Below, one piece after another: positions 35,105 to 44,315 of a stretch of 49,449 bases of DNA. Made by a program: the position numbers and the translations under genes. A model generated the notes under the pieces. The model was not told where the DNA came from, searched no databases, and saw only the letters and a program-made list of their open reading frames with translations. Numbering within the stretch: the first letter of the stretch is position 1; every line of letters begins with the position of its first letter. The stretch comes from Holophagales bacterium (lineage in GTDB: Bacteria; Acidobacteriota; Thermoanaerobaculia; Multivoradales; Multivoraceae), in contig VXUF01000050.1 of assembly GCA_009837085.1 (NCBI GenBank), positions 1 to 49,449 of the forward strand, given 5' to 3'.

Positions 35105-36480
35105 GGCGAGCCCTCCCGGCGGAGCCCGTACTGCTCCATCTTCTTGTACAGGTTGCTCCTCGGAGTCCCGATGGCTTTCGCGGTGCGAGTCACGTTCCAG
35201 CCGTGCTCCTCGAGCTTCTTCGACAGGTACATCCGTTCCGAGCTCTCCCTGAACTCCCGCAGGGTGGGAAGCGCGAGAATAGCCTCAGAGAGGTCACCGC
35301 GCACGGAACCCGCCAGCCTGAGGATGGCCGCCCGGTCGATCCTGTCGCCCGGACTCAGGATCAGTACGCGCTCGAGGAGGTTCTTCAGTTCCCGGACGTT
35401 GCCGCGCCACGGCATCGCCTGCAGTTGCCGGATGGCACCGGTGGTCAGGCTCTTCGGGCGATAGTTGTTCTCGCTCGCGAATCGTTCGATGAAGTGTTCC
35501 ACCAGCAGCGGGAGATCCTCGAGGCGCTCACGCAGCGGCGGCGCGTGCACCGGAACGACGTTCAGACGGTAGAAGAGATCCTCCCGGAAGCGTCCGGCCT
35601 CGACTTCCCCGGGAAGATCGCGATGGGTCGCGGCCACGACCCGGACATCGACCGTCGTCGCCATCCTGGCTCCGACCGGTTCGATCTCGCCGCTCTGAAG
35701 AGCCCGCAGCACCTTGGCCTGGGTGCGGGCCGACATGTCCCCGACTTCGTCCAGGAAGATCGTGCCGCCGTCGGCGGCCGTGAACTTCCCGACCTGGCGA
35801 CGCACGGCGCCCGTGAAGGCGCCCCTCTCGTGACCGAACAGTTCGGACTCGATCAACTCGTCCGGGATGGCGGCGCAGTTGACCTGGACGAGAGGCATTC
35901 CGCTGCGCGGACTGCCGGAGTGAATGGCCCGGGCGACGAGTTCCTTGCCGACTCCGCTCTCGCCGGTAATCAACACGGTAGCCGGAGTCGGTGCGGCGCG
36001 CTCGATCGTGCCCCGGAGTTCCTGCATTGCCGGAGACTCGCCCACCAGCTCGGAAGGAGCCCGCCTGAGCTCCCGGTTCTCGTCCCGGAGCCGTTGCCGT
36101 TCGACGGCGTTGCGAAGAGCCAGGAGCACCCGGTCGCGCTCCAGCGGCTTCTCCAGGAAGTCGTACGCCCCCAACCGCGTCGCTTCGACGGCCGCGGCGA
36201 TGTCGCCGTGGCCACTGATCATGACGACCGGCATCTCGTGCCCCTGCTCCCGTAGGCCCGACAGCGTCGCCAGGCCGTCCATCTCGGGCATCTTGATGTC
36301 GAGCAGCACGGCGGCCGGCGGCCGGGTCATCACCTGCCTCAGTGCTTCCCGGCCGTTCGCCGCCTCGTCGACGCGGTAGCGCTCGAACTCCAGGATCATG
36401 CGGAGCGACGCCCGAATCGACTCCTCATCGTCGACCACGAGCACCCGCGGACCTGCTGGCCGCGTCGAGGGCCGGGTCAA
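35101..36480 (-). CDS. Sigma-54-dependent NtrC-family response regulator
   Basis: A 459-residue three-domain activator. Receiver: acidic pocket 'VVDDEE' (Asp17, Asp18) and phospho-acceptor Asp61 in '[11 protein letters not shown]'. AAA+ domain: Walker A 'GESGVGKE' at residues 173-180, the sigma-54 loop 'GAFTGA' at 220-225, Walker B 'IFLDE' near 241-245. C-terminal Fis-type helix-turn-helix: '[20 protein letters not shown]'. The TTG start has a GGAGA tract 8 bases upstream. No histidine kinase gene is next to it, so its partner is encoded elsewhere. It lies 22 bases after the periplasmic protease gene htrA, which suggests, but does not prove, an envelope-stress role. Confidence 0.93.
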   Translation of the reverse strand: MTRPSTRPAGPRVLVVDDEESIRASLRMILEFERYRVDEAANGREALRQVMTRPPAAVLLDIKMPEMDGLATLSGLREQGHEMPVVMISGHGDIAAAVEATRLGAYDFLEKPLERDRVLLALRNAVERQRLRDENRELRRAPSELVGESPAMQELRGTIERAAPTPATVLITGESGVGKELVARAIHSGSPRSGMPLVQVNCAAIPDELIESELFGHERGAFTGAVRRQVGKFTAADGGTIFLDEVGDMSARTQAKVLRALQSGEIEPVGARMATTVDVRVVAATHRDLPGEVEAGRFREDLFYRLNVVPVHAPPLRERLEDLPLLVEHFIERFASENNYRPKSLTTGAIRQLQAMPWRGNVRELKNLLERVLILSPGDRIDRAAILRLAGSVRGDLSEAILALPTLREFRESSERMYLSKKLEEHGWNVTRTAKAIGTPRSNLYKKMEQYGLRREGSP

Positions 36481-36502
36481 TGGGGGTGTCTCCGCGGGAA
36501 CG

Positions 36503-38020
36503 TCAGGGTACTTCGATCACCGAGAAGAGCCGCTGGCCACCCGGAGCGAGCGCTTCCACGCGCACGAGATCACCCGCCTCGAGGTCGGCCGTGGCCTCCC
36601 CCAGATCGCCCAGACTCTCGATCACGGCATCGTTGATTCCGACGATCACGAACCCCCCCTGAAACCCCTCCTCCGCGAACACGCTGCGAGGGGAGACTCC
36701 CGACACGAAGACTCCACGCTGCCGGCCGTCCAACTGGGCCCGCTCGCGAAGTGTCGCCGTCAGCGGCCGGAGTTCCAGACCGAGCCAGTCCATGCTCTCC
36801 TCCCGGGGCGGCGACGCCGGCACCGGCTCCGGCCGCTCCGCAATGAGGGATGGGCGTTCCTCAAGCTTGACGTCGAGCTCGAGCGGTTCGGAGTCGCGGT
36901 CGCGGAGGACCCTGAGGCGAACCTCGGCCCCCGGCGGGAACGACGCGACGTAGTCGATGAGATCCCGGGTGTTCACGACGTCGTGGTCGTTCACGCCAAG
37001 AATGACGTCCCCAGCCTCAACTCCGGCCTTCTCGGCCGGTGTGTCCTCGACGACCTCCTGCACCTGGGCGCCGTTGGGCTCGTCGAGCTGGTAGTACCGC
37101 GCCTCCCGGTGGCTCAGATTGCGAATCGAAACACCGAGATAGCCGCGCCTGACACGGCCCTCGTCGCGCAACTGCGGAAGCACTCCACGAAGAACGTCCA
37201 CCGGCACGGCAAAGCCGATGTTCTCTGCGAACGCCTTGCCGGTCGCGATCCCGACGACCTCACCCGCCGTGTTGACCAAAGGCCCGCCTGAATTGCCCAG
37301 GTTGATCGCCGCATCGGTCTGGATGTAGTTCGCGAAGTCGGCACGGTTGTTCTCGATCGGAATCGACCGGCCCTTGGCACTGACCACCCCGACCGTCACC
37401 GAAGCCTCGAAGTTCAGAGGATTGCCGATCGCCATGACCCAGTCCCCTACCCGGAGCGCGTCCGAGTCGCCGAGCGGCAGGTGCGGAAGTTCGTCACCGG
37501 CGTCGATCTTGAGCAACGCCAGATCCGTCTCCCGGTCGCGGCCCTTCACCTCGGCGGAGTACTCGCGGCCATCCATGCCGACCTGAATCCTCTCCGCCCG
37601 TTCGACTACATGGTTGTTGGTCACGATCCACCCGTCGGCGGAGATCAGAAAGCCACTCCCCGCGCCAGGGAAGCGCTGCTCTTCCGGCTCCGGTTCCGGC
37701 TGTCGCGGGCCACGGCGGAAGAAGTCCTGGAAGCCCCGAACCTCCGGCGCCTCCTCGATCCGCACGACCTCGACCGTCACTACGGCCGGCAGGACCGCCT
37801 CAGCCAGATCGGCAAAGCTGTCGATCGCGGTCCTCGCGTGGAGGTCGACCCGTCTCGCCTGTTCGTCCCGCGAGTCCTTCTCCGCTGCCAGCGCCGGCCG
37901 TGACGTCTCCTCGGCCCGCGTCGGTTCCGTGAGGTTCAGTCCGCCGGCGATGATCATGCCGAATACCAGGGCGCCGACGACCATCAGGGCGGTAAACAGG
38001 ATCTGCTTCTTCGTGTTCAT
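36503..38020 (-). CDS. htrA: Do/HtrA-family serine protease, membrane anchored, two PDZ
   Basis: A 505-residue periplasmic quality-control protease. An N-terminal helix (residues 8-29) anchors or exports it. The catalytic triad is His137 ('VTNNHVV'), Asp166 ('TDLALLK') and Ser244 ('LGNSGGPLVN'). Two PDZ domains follow, about residues 275-370 and 410-500 ('VEDTPAEKAGVEAGDVILGV' and 'VFAEEGFQGGFVIVGINDAV'). An acidic/Pro linker is seen at residues 104-116. ATG at 38020 is preferred over the in-frame TTG at 38029, since GGAAC lies about 10 bases upstream of the ATG. First gene of the minus-strand unit. Confidence 0.94.
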   Translation of the reverse strand: MNTKKQILFTALMVVGALVFGMIIAGGLNLTEPTRAEETSRPALAAEKDSRDEQARRVDLHARTAIDSFADLAEAVLPAVVTVEVVRIEEAPEVRGFQDFFRRGPRQPEPEPEEQRFPGAGSGFLISADGWIVTNNHVVERAERIQVGMDGREYSAEVKGRDRETDLALLKIDAGDELPHLPLGDSDALRVGDWVMAIGNPLNFEASVTVGVVSAKGRSIPIENNRADFANYIQTDAAINLGNSGGPLVNTAGEVVGIATGKAFAENIGFAVPVDVLRGVLPQLRDEGRVRRGYLGVSIRNLSHREARYYQLDEPNGAQVQEVVEDTPAEKAGVEAGDVILGVNDHDVVNTRDLIDYVASFPPGAEVRLRVLRDRDSEPLELDVKLEERPSLIAERPEPVPASPPREESMDWLGLELRPLTATLRERAQLDGRQRGVFVSGVSPRSVFAEEGFQGGFVIVGINDAVIESLGDLGEATADLEAGDLVRVEALAPGGQRLFSVIEVP

Positions 38021-38302
38021 CGTTCGCAAGTTCCAGTTCAGCCAGTTCCAGTTCGCCCTTCTCCGATCCTCGGGCGAAGCAGGCGCCGCGACATGGCGGC
38101 ACCCGGAGCATACAACCGTAGTGCGCCGGCCTCTCCGGCGCCTTCGCTTGCGAGGTCGTGCAAGTCGCCTGCCAACCCGGTCTACCGCCGGGACACCGCC
38201 GACTTTCCGGGGCGTGGCCCGTACCGCCGGGGCATTCCCGCCACCGGCGTCACGCCCACCGCTTGAGGGCGCGCCATTCTGGCGCGCGCGCCCGGGAACG
38301 GC

Positions 38303-38331
38303 TTGCCGGGCCGACCCGACCGTTGTATAGT
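38303..38331 (+). promoter_or_regulatory. Sigma-70 promoter for the rimP-nusA-infB operon
   Basis: TTGCCG at 38303-38308 and TATAGT at 38326-38331 are separated by exactly 17 bases and match the -35 and -10 consensus at four and five of six positions. Transcription would start near 38338, giving an untranslated leader of about 137 bases before rimP. This is the best promoter match in the window. Confidence 0.6.
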
Positions 38332-38397
38332 CACTGCCCGACCGCCGGCGCTTCTCCTACGGAGAGCGAACTGCCGAATACCGGCCGTCGGCTGCTG

Positions 38398-38426
38398 AGA
38401 GTGGGTGCTTCGGCCCGCTCTTTTTT
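38398..38426 (+). terminator. Intrinsic terminator or attenuator in the rimP leader
   Basis: AGAGTGGG (38398-38405) pairs with CCCGCTCT (38414-38421), with one G-T pair and an 8-base loop, and is followed by five further T residues to 38426. It has the form of a Rho-independent terminator but lies about 60 bases after the predicted transcription start and 48 bases before rimP. It would act on the leader transcript of the nusA operon, as an attenuator. NusA itself modulates termination in other bacteria, which makes autoregulation plausible. Confidence 0.6.
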
Positions 38427-38474
38427 GTTCTAAGAGATCACGAAATCCCAGCGAGATTCCGATTCTGCTACGAC

Positions 38475-39026
38475 ATGACCTCTCTTGAGCCTGTCCGCGA
38501 GTTTCCGGCGCCGGTGCGGCCGGCGATGGCCGGGTCATCGCACCGGGCGAGACGCGACGTGGGTACACCAATCGACACCGACCTCCTCGGCCGACTCGAA
38601 CGCCTGGCCTTGAGCCATGCCTGCGAGTTGGTGGAGGCGGCGTTCCGTGGCGACCGCCTGCGCCTGGTGATCGATCATGATGATGGTGTCACCCACGATC
38701 TCTGTGCGAACGTCTCCCGGGAGGCCTCCGTCCTCCTTGACGCCGAGGACTTCGGACCGGCCTCGGGGTACATCCTGGAGGTCAGTTCCCCCGGGCTCGA
38801 TCGGGAACTCCACGGTGTTCGGGACTACGAACGGTTCAGCGGCAGCCGTGTCCGGGTTACCTACGCTGACGCCGGAAGCACCGACCGGCGCACCGTGCGC
38901 GGGCAGCTCCTCGGCCTGAGTCCGGACGACCCGGGCCTCGCACTCGTCCTCGAAGACGACAGCGGCGACACGTTGCGCATCAGTATCGACAACATTCTGA
39001 AGGCCAGACTTCTGGTCGAACTCTGA
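38475..39026 (+). CDS. rimP: Ribosome maturation factor RimP
   Basis: Needed for 30S subunit maturation. The 183-residue protein has the family block 'DFGPASGYILEVSSPGLDRE' near residues 92-111, followed by 'ERFSGSRVRVTYAD' and the C-terminal SH3-like domain ending 'ISIDNILKARLLVEL'. The first 35 or so residues are rich in Pro, Ala and Arg and have no counterpart in typical RimP (about 150), so the true start may be inside, though no better internal ATG is obvious. It is first in the operon with nusA 16 bases downstream, as in most bacteria. Confidence 0.9.
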   Translation: MTSLEPVREFPAPVRPAMAGSSHRARRDVGTPIDTDLLGRLERLALSHACELVEAAFRGDRLRLVIDHDDGVTHDLCANVSREASVLLDAEDFGPASGYILEVSSPGLDRELHGVRDYERFSGSRVRVTYADAGSTDRRTVRGQLLGLSPDDPGLALVLEDDSGDTLRISIDNILKARLLVEL

Positions 39027-39042
39027 CGCCGGGGATTCCAAA

Positions 39043-40500
39043 ATGGCTCAGACGCACACTCCCGAAGTGAACATCAACGAGGTTCTCAGACAGGTCGCGC
39101 ACGAGAAGGACATCGACCTGGACAAGTGGATCGTCGCCCTCGAGGACGCGGTCGCATCGGCGGCCAAGAAGCAGCACCACATCAAGGAACCGGTGCGCTC
39201 CTACATGGACCGCGAGACCGGTCAGTTCAGCGCCTTCCTCTACCGCCAGGTGGTCGAAGAGGTCGAGGATCCTACCGCCGAGTGGACCCTCGAAGAGGCT
39301 CGGGAGCACAAGGAGGATGCCGAGTTGGGCGAGGAGATCGAGATCCCCATCTCGACCGAGGGACTCGGCAGAATCGCGGCCCAATCGGCCAAACAGGTGC
39401 TCTACCAGCGGATCCGCGAAGCGGAGCGCGAGAAGATCTTCAACGAGTTTGAGCACCGGGTCGGCGAGGTCGTGAACGGCACCGTGCGGCGGTTCGAGCG
39501 TGGGGACATCATCGTCGATCTCGGCCGGACCGAGGCGATCGTTCCCCGGAGCGAGCAGTCGCGCCACGAGCGCTACAGCCAGGGCGAGCGCATCCGCGGC
39601 GTGATCGTCGAGGTCCACAAGCAACCCAAGGGACCGCAGGTCGTCATGTCGCGCACCGACCCCCGCCTTCTGGTCAAGCTCTTCGAGATGGAGGTGCCCG
39701 AGATCTACGACGGCACCGTGGTCATCAAGACCGCCGTGCGCGCCCCAGGCGAGCGAGCGAAGGTGGCGGTGGTCAGCCGCGAGCGGGATGTCGACCCGGT
39801 CGGCGCCTGCGTCGGCATGAAGGGCTCCCGCGTCCAGTCGATCATCCGGGAACTCCGCGGCGAGAAGATCGACATCATCGAGTTCTCGGAGGACCAGGTG
39901 ACGTTCGCGCAGAGCGCGCTGGCGCCGGCACGGATCACTCGCGTCTCGGTGACGCACGAGGGTGCAACGCCGCACCTCGACGTCATCGTCGAGGACGAGC
40001 AACTCTCGCTCGCGATCGGCAAGCGAGGCCAGAACGTGCGTCTCGCCAGCGAGTTGATCGGAGCCCGCATCGACATCAAGAGCGAGTCGGACGTCAAGGA
40101 TGAGGTCGCGGACGCCCTCGCCCGGATGCTGAACGTCGACATCGGCGGAGACAAGCTCGACCTCACGGAGATCGCCGGGGTCGACGAGGACCTCGCTGCG
40201 GCGCTTGAAGTGGCCGGCTTTGGCGAGCTGGAAGCCCTGCAGAGCGCCGGCGCGGAAGCCCTCACGATGGTGCCCGGGGTCGATGAAGCGGTGGCGGCTT
40301 CGATCATCGAATGGGCTACGGCACAGGCCTCGCCCGAGGACGCCGCCGCGGCGTCGGACGGCGAAGGCCCCGCGATGGACGAGGACGACTTCATGGCGGC
40401 GCTCACCCGGGTGTTCGAGGAAGAGTCCGGCGACGGCGAGGAAGAAGCCGCGCAAGAGGTGTCGGCGAGCGGCGAGGATACGGGGAAAGGCGAAACCTAG
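39043..40500 (+). CDS. nusA: Transcription termination/antitermination factor NusA
   Basis: Binds RNA polymerase and nascent RNA, affecting pausing, termination and antitermination. The 485-residue protein has the N-terminal polymerase-binding domain (1-130), S1 domain ('GTVRRFERGDIIVDLGRTEA'), KH1 ('DPVGACVGMKGSRVQSI') and KH2 ('SLAIGKRGQNVRLASELIG'), then a helix-hairpin-helix-like repeat ('LTEIAGVDEDLAAALEVAGF' and 'ALTMVPGVDEAVAASIIEWA') and an acidic tail. ATG start. infB lies 66 bases downstream. Confidence 0.97.
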   Translation: MAQTHTPEVNINEVLRQVAHEKDIDLDKWIVALEDAVASAAKKQHHIKEPVRSYMDRETGQFSAFLYRQVVEEVEDPTAEWTLEEAREHKEDAELGEEIEIPISTEGLGRIAAQSAKQVLYQRIREAEREKIFNEFEHRVGEVVNGTVRRFERGDIIVDLGRTEAIVPRSEQSRHERYSQGERIRGVIVEVHKQPKGPQVVMSRTDPRLLVKLFEMEVPEIYDGTVVIKTAVRAPGERAKVAVVSRERDVDPVGACVGMKGSRVQSIIRELRGEKIDIIEFSEDQVTFAQSALAPARITRVSVTHEGATPHLDVIVEDEQLSLAIGKRGQNVRLASELIGARIDIKSESDVKDEVADALARMLNVDIGGDKLDLTEIAGVDEDLAAALEVAGFGELEALQSAGAEALTMVPGVDEAVAASIIEWATAQASPEDAAAASDGEGPAMDEDDFMAALTRVFEEESGDGEEEAAQEVSASGEDTGKGET

Positions 40501-40566
40501 GGGCTCGCCGGGTCAGGGCGAGCAGGACGAGCGGGTCAATAGAGAACTGGGGGGACCGAGGACTTC

Positions 40567-42981
40567 ATGGGCAAAATCCGGCTGCAGGACCTGGCCAAGC
40601 GGATGAACGTGGCCGAGCAGGACTTGCTGTTCAAGTTCCGTTCGATCGGTGTGCGCGTCGAGGGAGAAGACGCGATGATCGACACGGACATCATCAAGGC
40701 GCTGCTCGAGGGCAAGAAGATCGCCGGACCCCAGCGCGAGGTCATTCTCCGCGACCGCGCGGCTCCGCCCGCGGCGCCCCGGCGGCGGCCTATCTCGAGC
40801 CTCCGGCCCCCCGCCGGGCCGATGCGGCCGAACCGCCGGCGTTCGATTGTCCACAAGCAGACGATCCGCACCCTGACGCCTACGGAAACGAAGCCGAAAC
40901 CACCCACCCCGGAGGAAGTCGCGGCGAAGGAGATCGCGGCGGAGGAAGCCGCGGCGGCTGCGCGAGCGCCCGCCGAGACCGCCGAGATGCCCCCCGCGGC
41001 GCCGGCCGGAACTCCGAAGGCCGAACCCGACTCCGCACCGGCGGCGGAGACGGTGCAGGCGCCGCCAGCGGCGGAGGTGTCACCGGCGATCGAGGCCCGC
41101 GCCCAACCGGAGCCCGCGCCGCCCCAGGTCGATCTGCGCACTCGCCGCGAGCGCCAGGAAGACCGGCTGAAGGCCGGCGAGGTCATGGTCGAAGACGCCA
41201 GCCAGCGGGGCACGATCACCATCTCGGAGGGGTTGCAGGTGCGCGACCTGGCCGAGAAGATGGGTGTCAAGGCGAAGGACCTGCTGAAGATGCTGTTCGA
41301 CCGGGGCCTGATGGCGACCGTGAACCATCTGCTGGAGCCTGAGCTCGCGGTGGAGCTCGCGGAACAGATGGGCTTCGAGGCCCTGATCGTCTCCTTCGAG
41401 GAGGAGATCCAGCTCGAGCAGGAAGAGGAACTGGAAGCGAGCCGCGCCGAGGCCGATGGGCCGACCCGGGTCGAACGTCCTCCGATCGTGACGATCATGG
41501 GCCACGTCGACCACGGCAAGACGACGCTGCTCGACGCGATCCGCAAGTCCCGGCTCACGGAAGGCGAGTTCGGCGGCATCACGCAGCACATCGCGGCCTA
41601 CCAGGTCGCGCACAACGGCGGCCGCATCACCTTCCTGGACACGCCCGGGCACGAGGCGTTCACTCAACTGCGGGCCCGCGGGGCGCAGGTCACCGACATC
41701 GTCATCCTCGTCGTTGCCGCGGACGACGGCGTGATGCCGCAGACCCTCGAAGCGCTCGACCACGCCCGGGCCGCGGCCGTGCCGATCCTGGTCGCCATCA
41801 ACAAGATCGACCGGCCAAACGCCAATGTCGACCGGGTCAAACAGCAACTGGCGGACCGCGACCTGGTGACCGAGGACTGGGGCGGCGACGTGATCGCAGT
41901 GCCCGTCTCCGCAATCAAGGGAGACGGGATCGACGATCTGCTCGAGATGATCAATCTCACGGCTGAGGTCGCCGAACTCCGCTCCAGCCCGGAACTGCAG
42001 GGCCAGGGCGTCGTGATCGAAGCGAGCAAGGAAACCGGTCGCGGCTCCGTCGCTACCGTCCTGGTCCAGGACGGTACCCTGCGGGTCGGCGACGTCTTCG
42101 TGTGTGGTTCGACCTGGGGTCGCGTGCGGTCGCTGATGAACGATCTGGGCAAGCGCATTTCCGACGCGCCGCCATCCACGCCGGTGGAGGTTTCGGGATT
42201 CAACGAGCTTCCGGAAGCCGGTGATCCGTTCCAGGCAACGGCTCAGGAAGCGCGCGCGCGGTCTATCGCCGAGTTCCGCAGTGAGGAGAAGCGCCGCATG
42301 GACCTGGCGCCGACCAGCGGCGGCGTCTCCCTCGAGAGCCTGTTCGCGAGCCTGAAGGAGGGCGAGGTCAAGGAGTTGCCCGTCATCCTGAAGGCGGACG
42401 TCCAGGGCTCGGTCGAGGTGCTGCGCGAGACCCTGCAGAAGCTCTCCACCGAGAAGGTCAAGGTTCGGGTGATCCGCTCCGCCGTCGGCGCGGTGACCAC
42501 TCACGACGTTCTCCTGGCCTCCGCCGCCGGCGCGATCATCTACGGCTTCAACGTTCGGCCGGAGCGCAGCGCCACGGAACTCGCCGCCAAGGAAGAGGTC
42601 GACGTGCGGTTGCACACGGTCATCTACGAACTGACGGACGAGTTGATCGCGGCGATGACCGGCCTGCTCGAGCCCACCTACCGGGAAGTGTCCCGCGGGC
42701 GCGCCGAGGTGCGTGAGATCTTCAAGGTACCCAAGGTCGGCATGGTCGCCGGCTGCCACGTGATCGCCGGTGTCATCTCGCGCAACTCCCAGATCCGCCT
42801 GGTCCGGGACAGCGTCGTCGTTCACGAGGGCCGAATCGGTTCGCTGCGCCGCTTCAAGGACGACACGGCGGAAGTGCGAAGCGGCTTCGATTGCGGCATC
42901 GGCATCGACCGCTTCCAGGACGTCAAGCCGGGCGACCTGATCGAGGCGTTCGACCACGAAGCCGTCGAGCCGACGCTCTAG
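40567..42981 (+). CDS. infB: Translation initiation factor IF-2
   Basis: GTPase that brings initiator tRNA to the 30S subunit. The 804-residue protein has an N-terminal IF2-N helical domain ('[19 protein letters not shown]'), an Ala/Pro/Glu-rich linker at about residues 60-195, a second IF2-N-like segment ('[20 protein letters not shown]'), and the G domain with G1 'GHVDHGKT', G3 'DTPGHE' and G4 'NKID'. Domains II to IV follow through '[20 protein letters not shown]'. It is a normal bacterial form. rbfA starts 6 bases after the stop. Confidence 0.97.
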   Translation: MGKIRLQDLAKRMNVAEQDLLFKFRSIGVRVEGEDAMIDTDIIKALLEGKKIAGPQREVILRDRAAPPAAPRRRPISSLRPPAGPMRPNRRRSIVHKQTIRTLTPTETKPKPPTPEEVAAKEIAAEEAAAAARAPAETAEMPPAAPAGTPKAEPDSAPAAETVQAPPAAEVSPAIEARAQPEPAPPQVDLRTRRERQEDRLKAGEVMVEDASQRGTITISEGLQVRDLAEKMGVKAKDLLKMLFDRGLMATVNHLLEPELAVELAEQMGFEALIVSFEEEIQLEQEEELEASRAEADGPTRVERPPIVTIMGHVDHGKTTLLDAIRKSRLTEGEFGGITQHIAAYQVAHNGGRITFLDTPGHEAFTQLRARGAQVTDIVILVVAADDGVMPQTLEALDHARAAAVPILVAINKIDRPNANVDRVKQQLADRDLVTEDWGGDVIAVPVSAIKGDGIDDLLEMINLTAEVAELRSSPELQGQGVVIEASKETGRGSVATVLVQDGTLRVGDVFVCGSTWGRVRSLMNDLGKRISDAPPSTPVEVSGFNELPEAGDPFQATAQEARARSIAEFRSEEKRRMDLAPTSGGVSLESLFASLKEGEVKELPVILKADVQGSVEVLRETLQKLSTEKVKVRVIRSAVGAVTTHDVLLASAAGAIIYGFNVRPERSATELAAKEEVDVRLHTVIYELTDELIAAMTGLLEPTYREVSRGRAEVREIFKVPKVGMVAGCHVIAGVISRNSQIRLVRDSVVVHEGRIGSLRRFKDDTAEVRSGFDCGIGIDRFQDVKPGDLIEAFDHEAVEPTL

Positions 42982-42987
42982 CTTCCG

Positions 42988-43323
42988 GTGACATCCGTAT
43001 CCCAGGCCCGCGCACGCGACCTGCTGCGCCGGGAGTTGACGGACATCCTGCGAAGGGAAGTCCAGGATCCCCGAGCCGCACTCGCGAGCATCGCCGATCT
43101 CACGCTGAGCGCCGACCGCTCTCATGCGCGCGTTCGGCTCTCCGTGCTCGGCGACGACCAGGAACGGCAGGCGGCGATCCGCGCGGTCCGGCGGGCGTCC
43201 GGGTTCATCCGCGGACGTCTCGGTCCCCGCCTGCGCCTCCGCCGGACTCCGGAACTCCACTTCGAGCTCTATCGCGGCGCCGAACACGCTGAACGCATCG
43301 ACCAGATTCTGAGCGACCTGTGA
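42988..43323 (+). CDS. rbfA: Ribosome-binding factor A
   Basis: RbfA aids late 16S rRNA processing. The 111-residue single KH-like domain shows 'RRELTDILRREVQDPRA' near the start, 'LSADRSHARVRLSVLG' and 'IRGRLGPRLRLRRTPELHFE' near the end, all typical. GTG start with no strong ribosome binding site; it may depend on coupling to infB. It overlaps the next gene by 4 bases (GTGA). Confidence 0.94.
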   Translation: MTSVSQARARDLLRRELTDILRREVQDPRAALASIADLTLSADRSHARVRLSVLGDDQERQAAIRAVRRASGFIRGRLGPRLRLRRTPELHFELYRGAEHAERIDQILSDL

Positions 43324-44315
43324 ACTCACCGGACAGCACCGGCGACCCGGTTCCCCGCGACCTGCTCGAGGCGTTCCGCTCCGGCCGACGCTTCCTGCTC
43401 TCGAGCCACGCCCACCCCGACGGCGACGCGATCGGCTCCGAGGTGGCGCTCGCCCGCCTCCTGCGCGGGGCGGGAAGCGCCGCCACGATCTGGAACGCGG
43501 ATCCCGCCCCGGACACCTACTCCGGAGTCACCGCGGACGTGCCGATCCACGTCGGTCGGACACCGCCCGCCGGCTTCCCCGAGGAGTTCGACTTCGTCGT
43601 GCCGCTCGAATGCCCGCGACTCGATCGCACCGGCCTGGAGGACGCCCTAGGTCTCCTGCCGATCCTGAACATCGACCACCATCTCGGCAACGAGCTCTAC
43701 GGCCGAGCCAACTGGGTCGACACCGAAGCGCCGGCGGTGGCCGAGATGATTCTGCGTCTGGCGCGGGCGCTCGATCTCGAGATCGACGAAACGACCGCCA
43801 CGGCGCTGTATCTCGGTCTGTCGACGGACACCGGGAGCTTCCGCTTCTCGAACGCCACGCCGCGCGCCTTCGAGGCGGCGGCCGAGCTCGTGCGGCATGG
43901 CGCGCGGCCCGAACGGGTCGCGACCTGGGTCTACGAGTCGCAGTCCCCGGGAGCACTGCGGCTGCTGGCGGAAATGCTCGGAACGCTGGAACTCCACTGT
44001 GACGGACGCATCGCCAGCGTGCGCCTGGAGCTTTCGATGTTCGAACGCGCCGGCGCCCGCCAGACCGATTCCGAGGGCCTGATCGACCATCCGCGCTCGA
44101 TCCGGGACGTCGAGGCCGTCGCACTCTTCCGCGAACGACCGGAAGGCGACGTCAAGGTGTCCCTCAGGAGCCGCGGCCGGATCGACGTCGGCGCCATCGC
44201 AGCCCGACGGGGCGGCGGCGGCCACCGCAACGCCGCCGGCTGCCTGGTCGAGGGCGGAGAGGGCGAGCAGGTCGTGATCGCCGAACTCGCGACCGCCGTG
44301 GAGGCGGCACCGTGA
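43320..44315 (+). CDS. nrnA: Bifunctional oligoribonuclease/PAP phosphatase, DHH family
   Basis: NrnA degrades very short RNAs and dephosphorylates 3'-phosphoadenosine 5'-phosphate. The 331-residue protein has motif I 'SHAHPDGDAIGSE' (His30, His32, Asp34, Asp36) and the DHH motif 'NIDHHLGN' near residues 118-125. It ends with a DHHA1 domain carrying 'GGGGHRNAAGC'. In the second metal motif the usual Asp is Glu ('PLECPRLDRTG', Glu97), a conservative change. GTG start in the rbfA stop, and the stop overlaps truB. This neighbourhood, between rbfA and truB, is common in several phyla. Confidence 0.92.
   Translation: MNSPDSTGDPVPRDLLEAFRSGRRFLLSSHAHPDGDAIGSEVALARLLRGAGSAATIWNADPAPDTYSGVTADVPIHVGRTPPAGFPEEFDFVVPLECPRLDRTGLEDALGLLPILNIDHHLGNELYGRANWVDTEAPAVAEMILRLARALDLEIDETTATALYLGLSTDTGSFRFSNATPRAFEAAAELVRHGARPERVATWVYESQSPGALRLLAEMLGTLELHCDGRIASVRLELSMFERAGARQTDSEGLIDHPRSIRDVEAVALFRERPEGDVKVSLRSRGRIDVGAIAARRGGGGHRNAAGCLVEGGEGEQVVIAELATAVEAAP

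Larger units (their letters stand above)
38021..38474. other. Divergent intergenic region between htrA and rimP
   Basis: The only gene-free stretch over 300 bases. Going right: two copies of AGTTCCAGTTC (38029-38039 and 38044-38054) lie just upstream of htrA. A perfect 7-base inverted repeat with a 5-base loop lies at 38269-38287. Then come the predicted rimP promoter at 38303-38331, a short hairpin at 38349-38368 (TCTCC-TAC-GGAGA extended by CGC/GCG with one bulged T), and a terminator-like hairpin at 38398-38426. I saw no tRNA cloverleaf and no clear -24/-12 sigma-54 promoter. The region from about 38060 to 38260 shows nothing I can name. Confidence 0.6.

Noticed and set aside
38269..38287. 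Inverted repeat GCGCGCC-ATTCT-GGCGCGC considered as a terminator for an upstream transcript
   Set aside because: No T-run follows on either strand and no gene ends nearby. It is left as a possible operator within the intergenic entry.
41080..43329. 749-residue minus-strand frame opposite infB and rbfA
   Set aside because: Antisense to well-defined IF-2 and RbfA; Asp/Gly/Val-rich and free of recognisable motifs.
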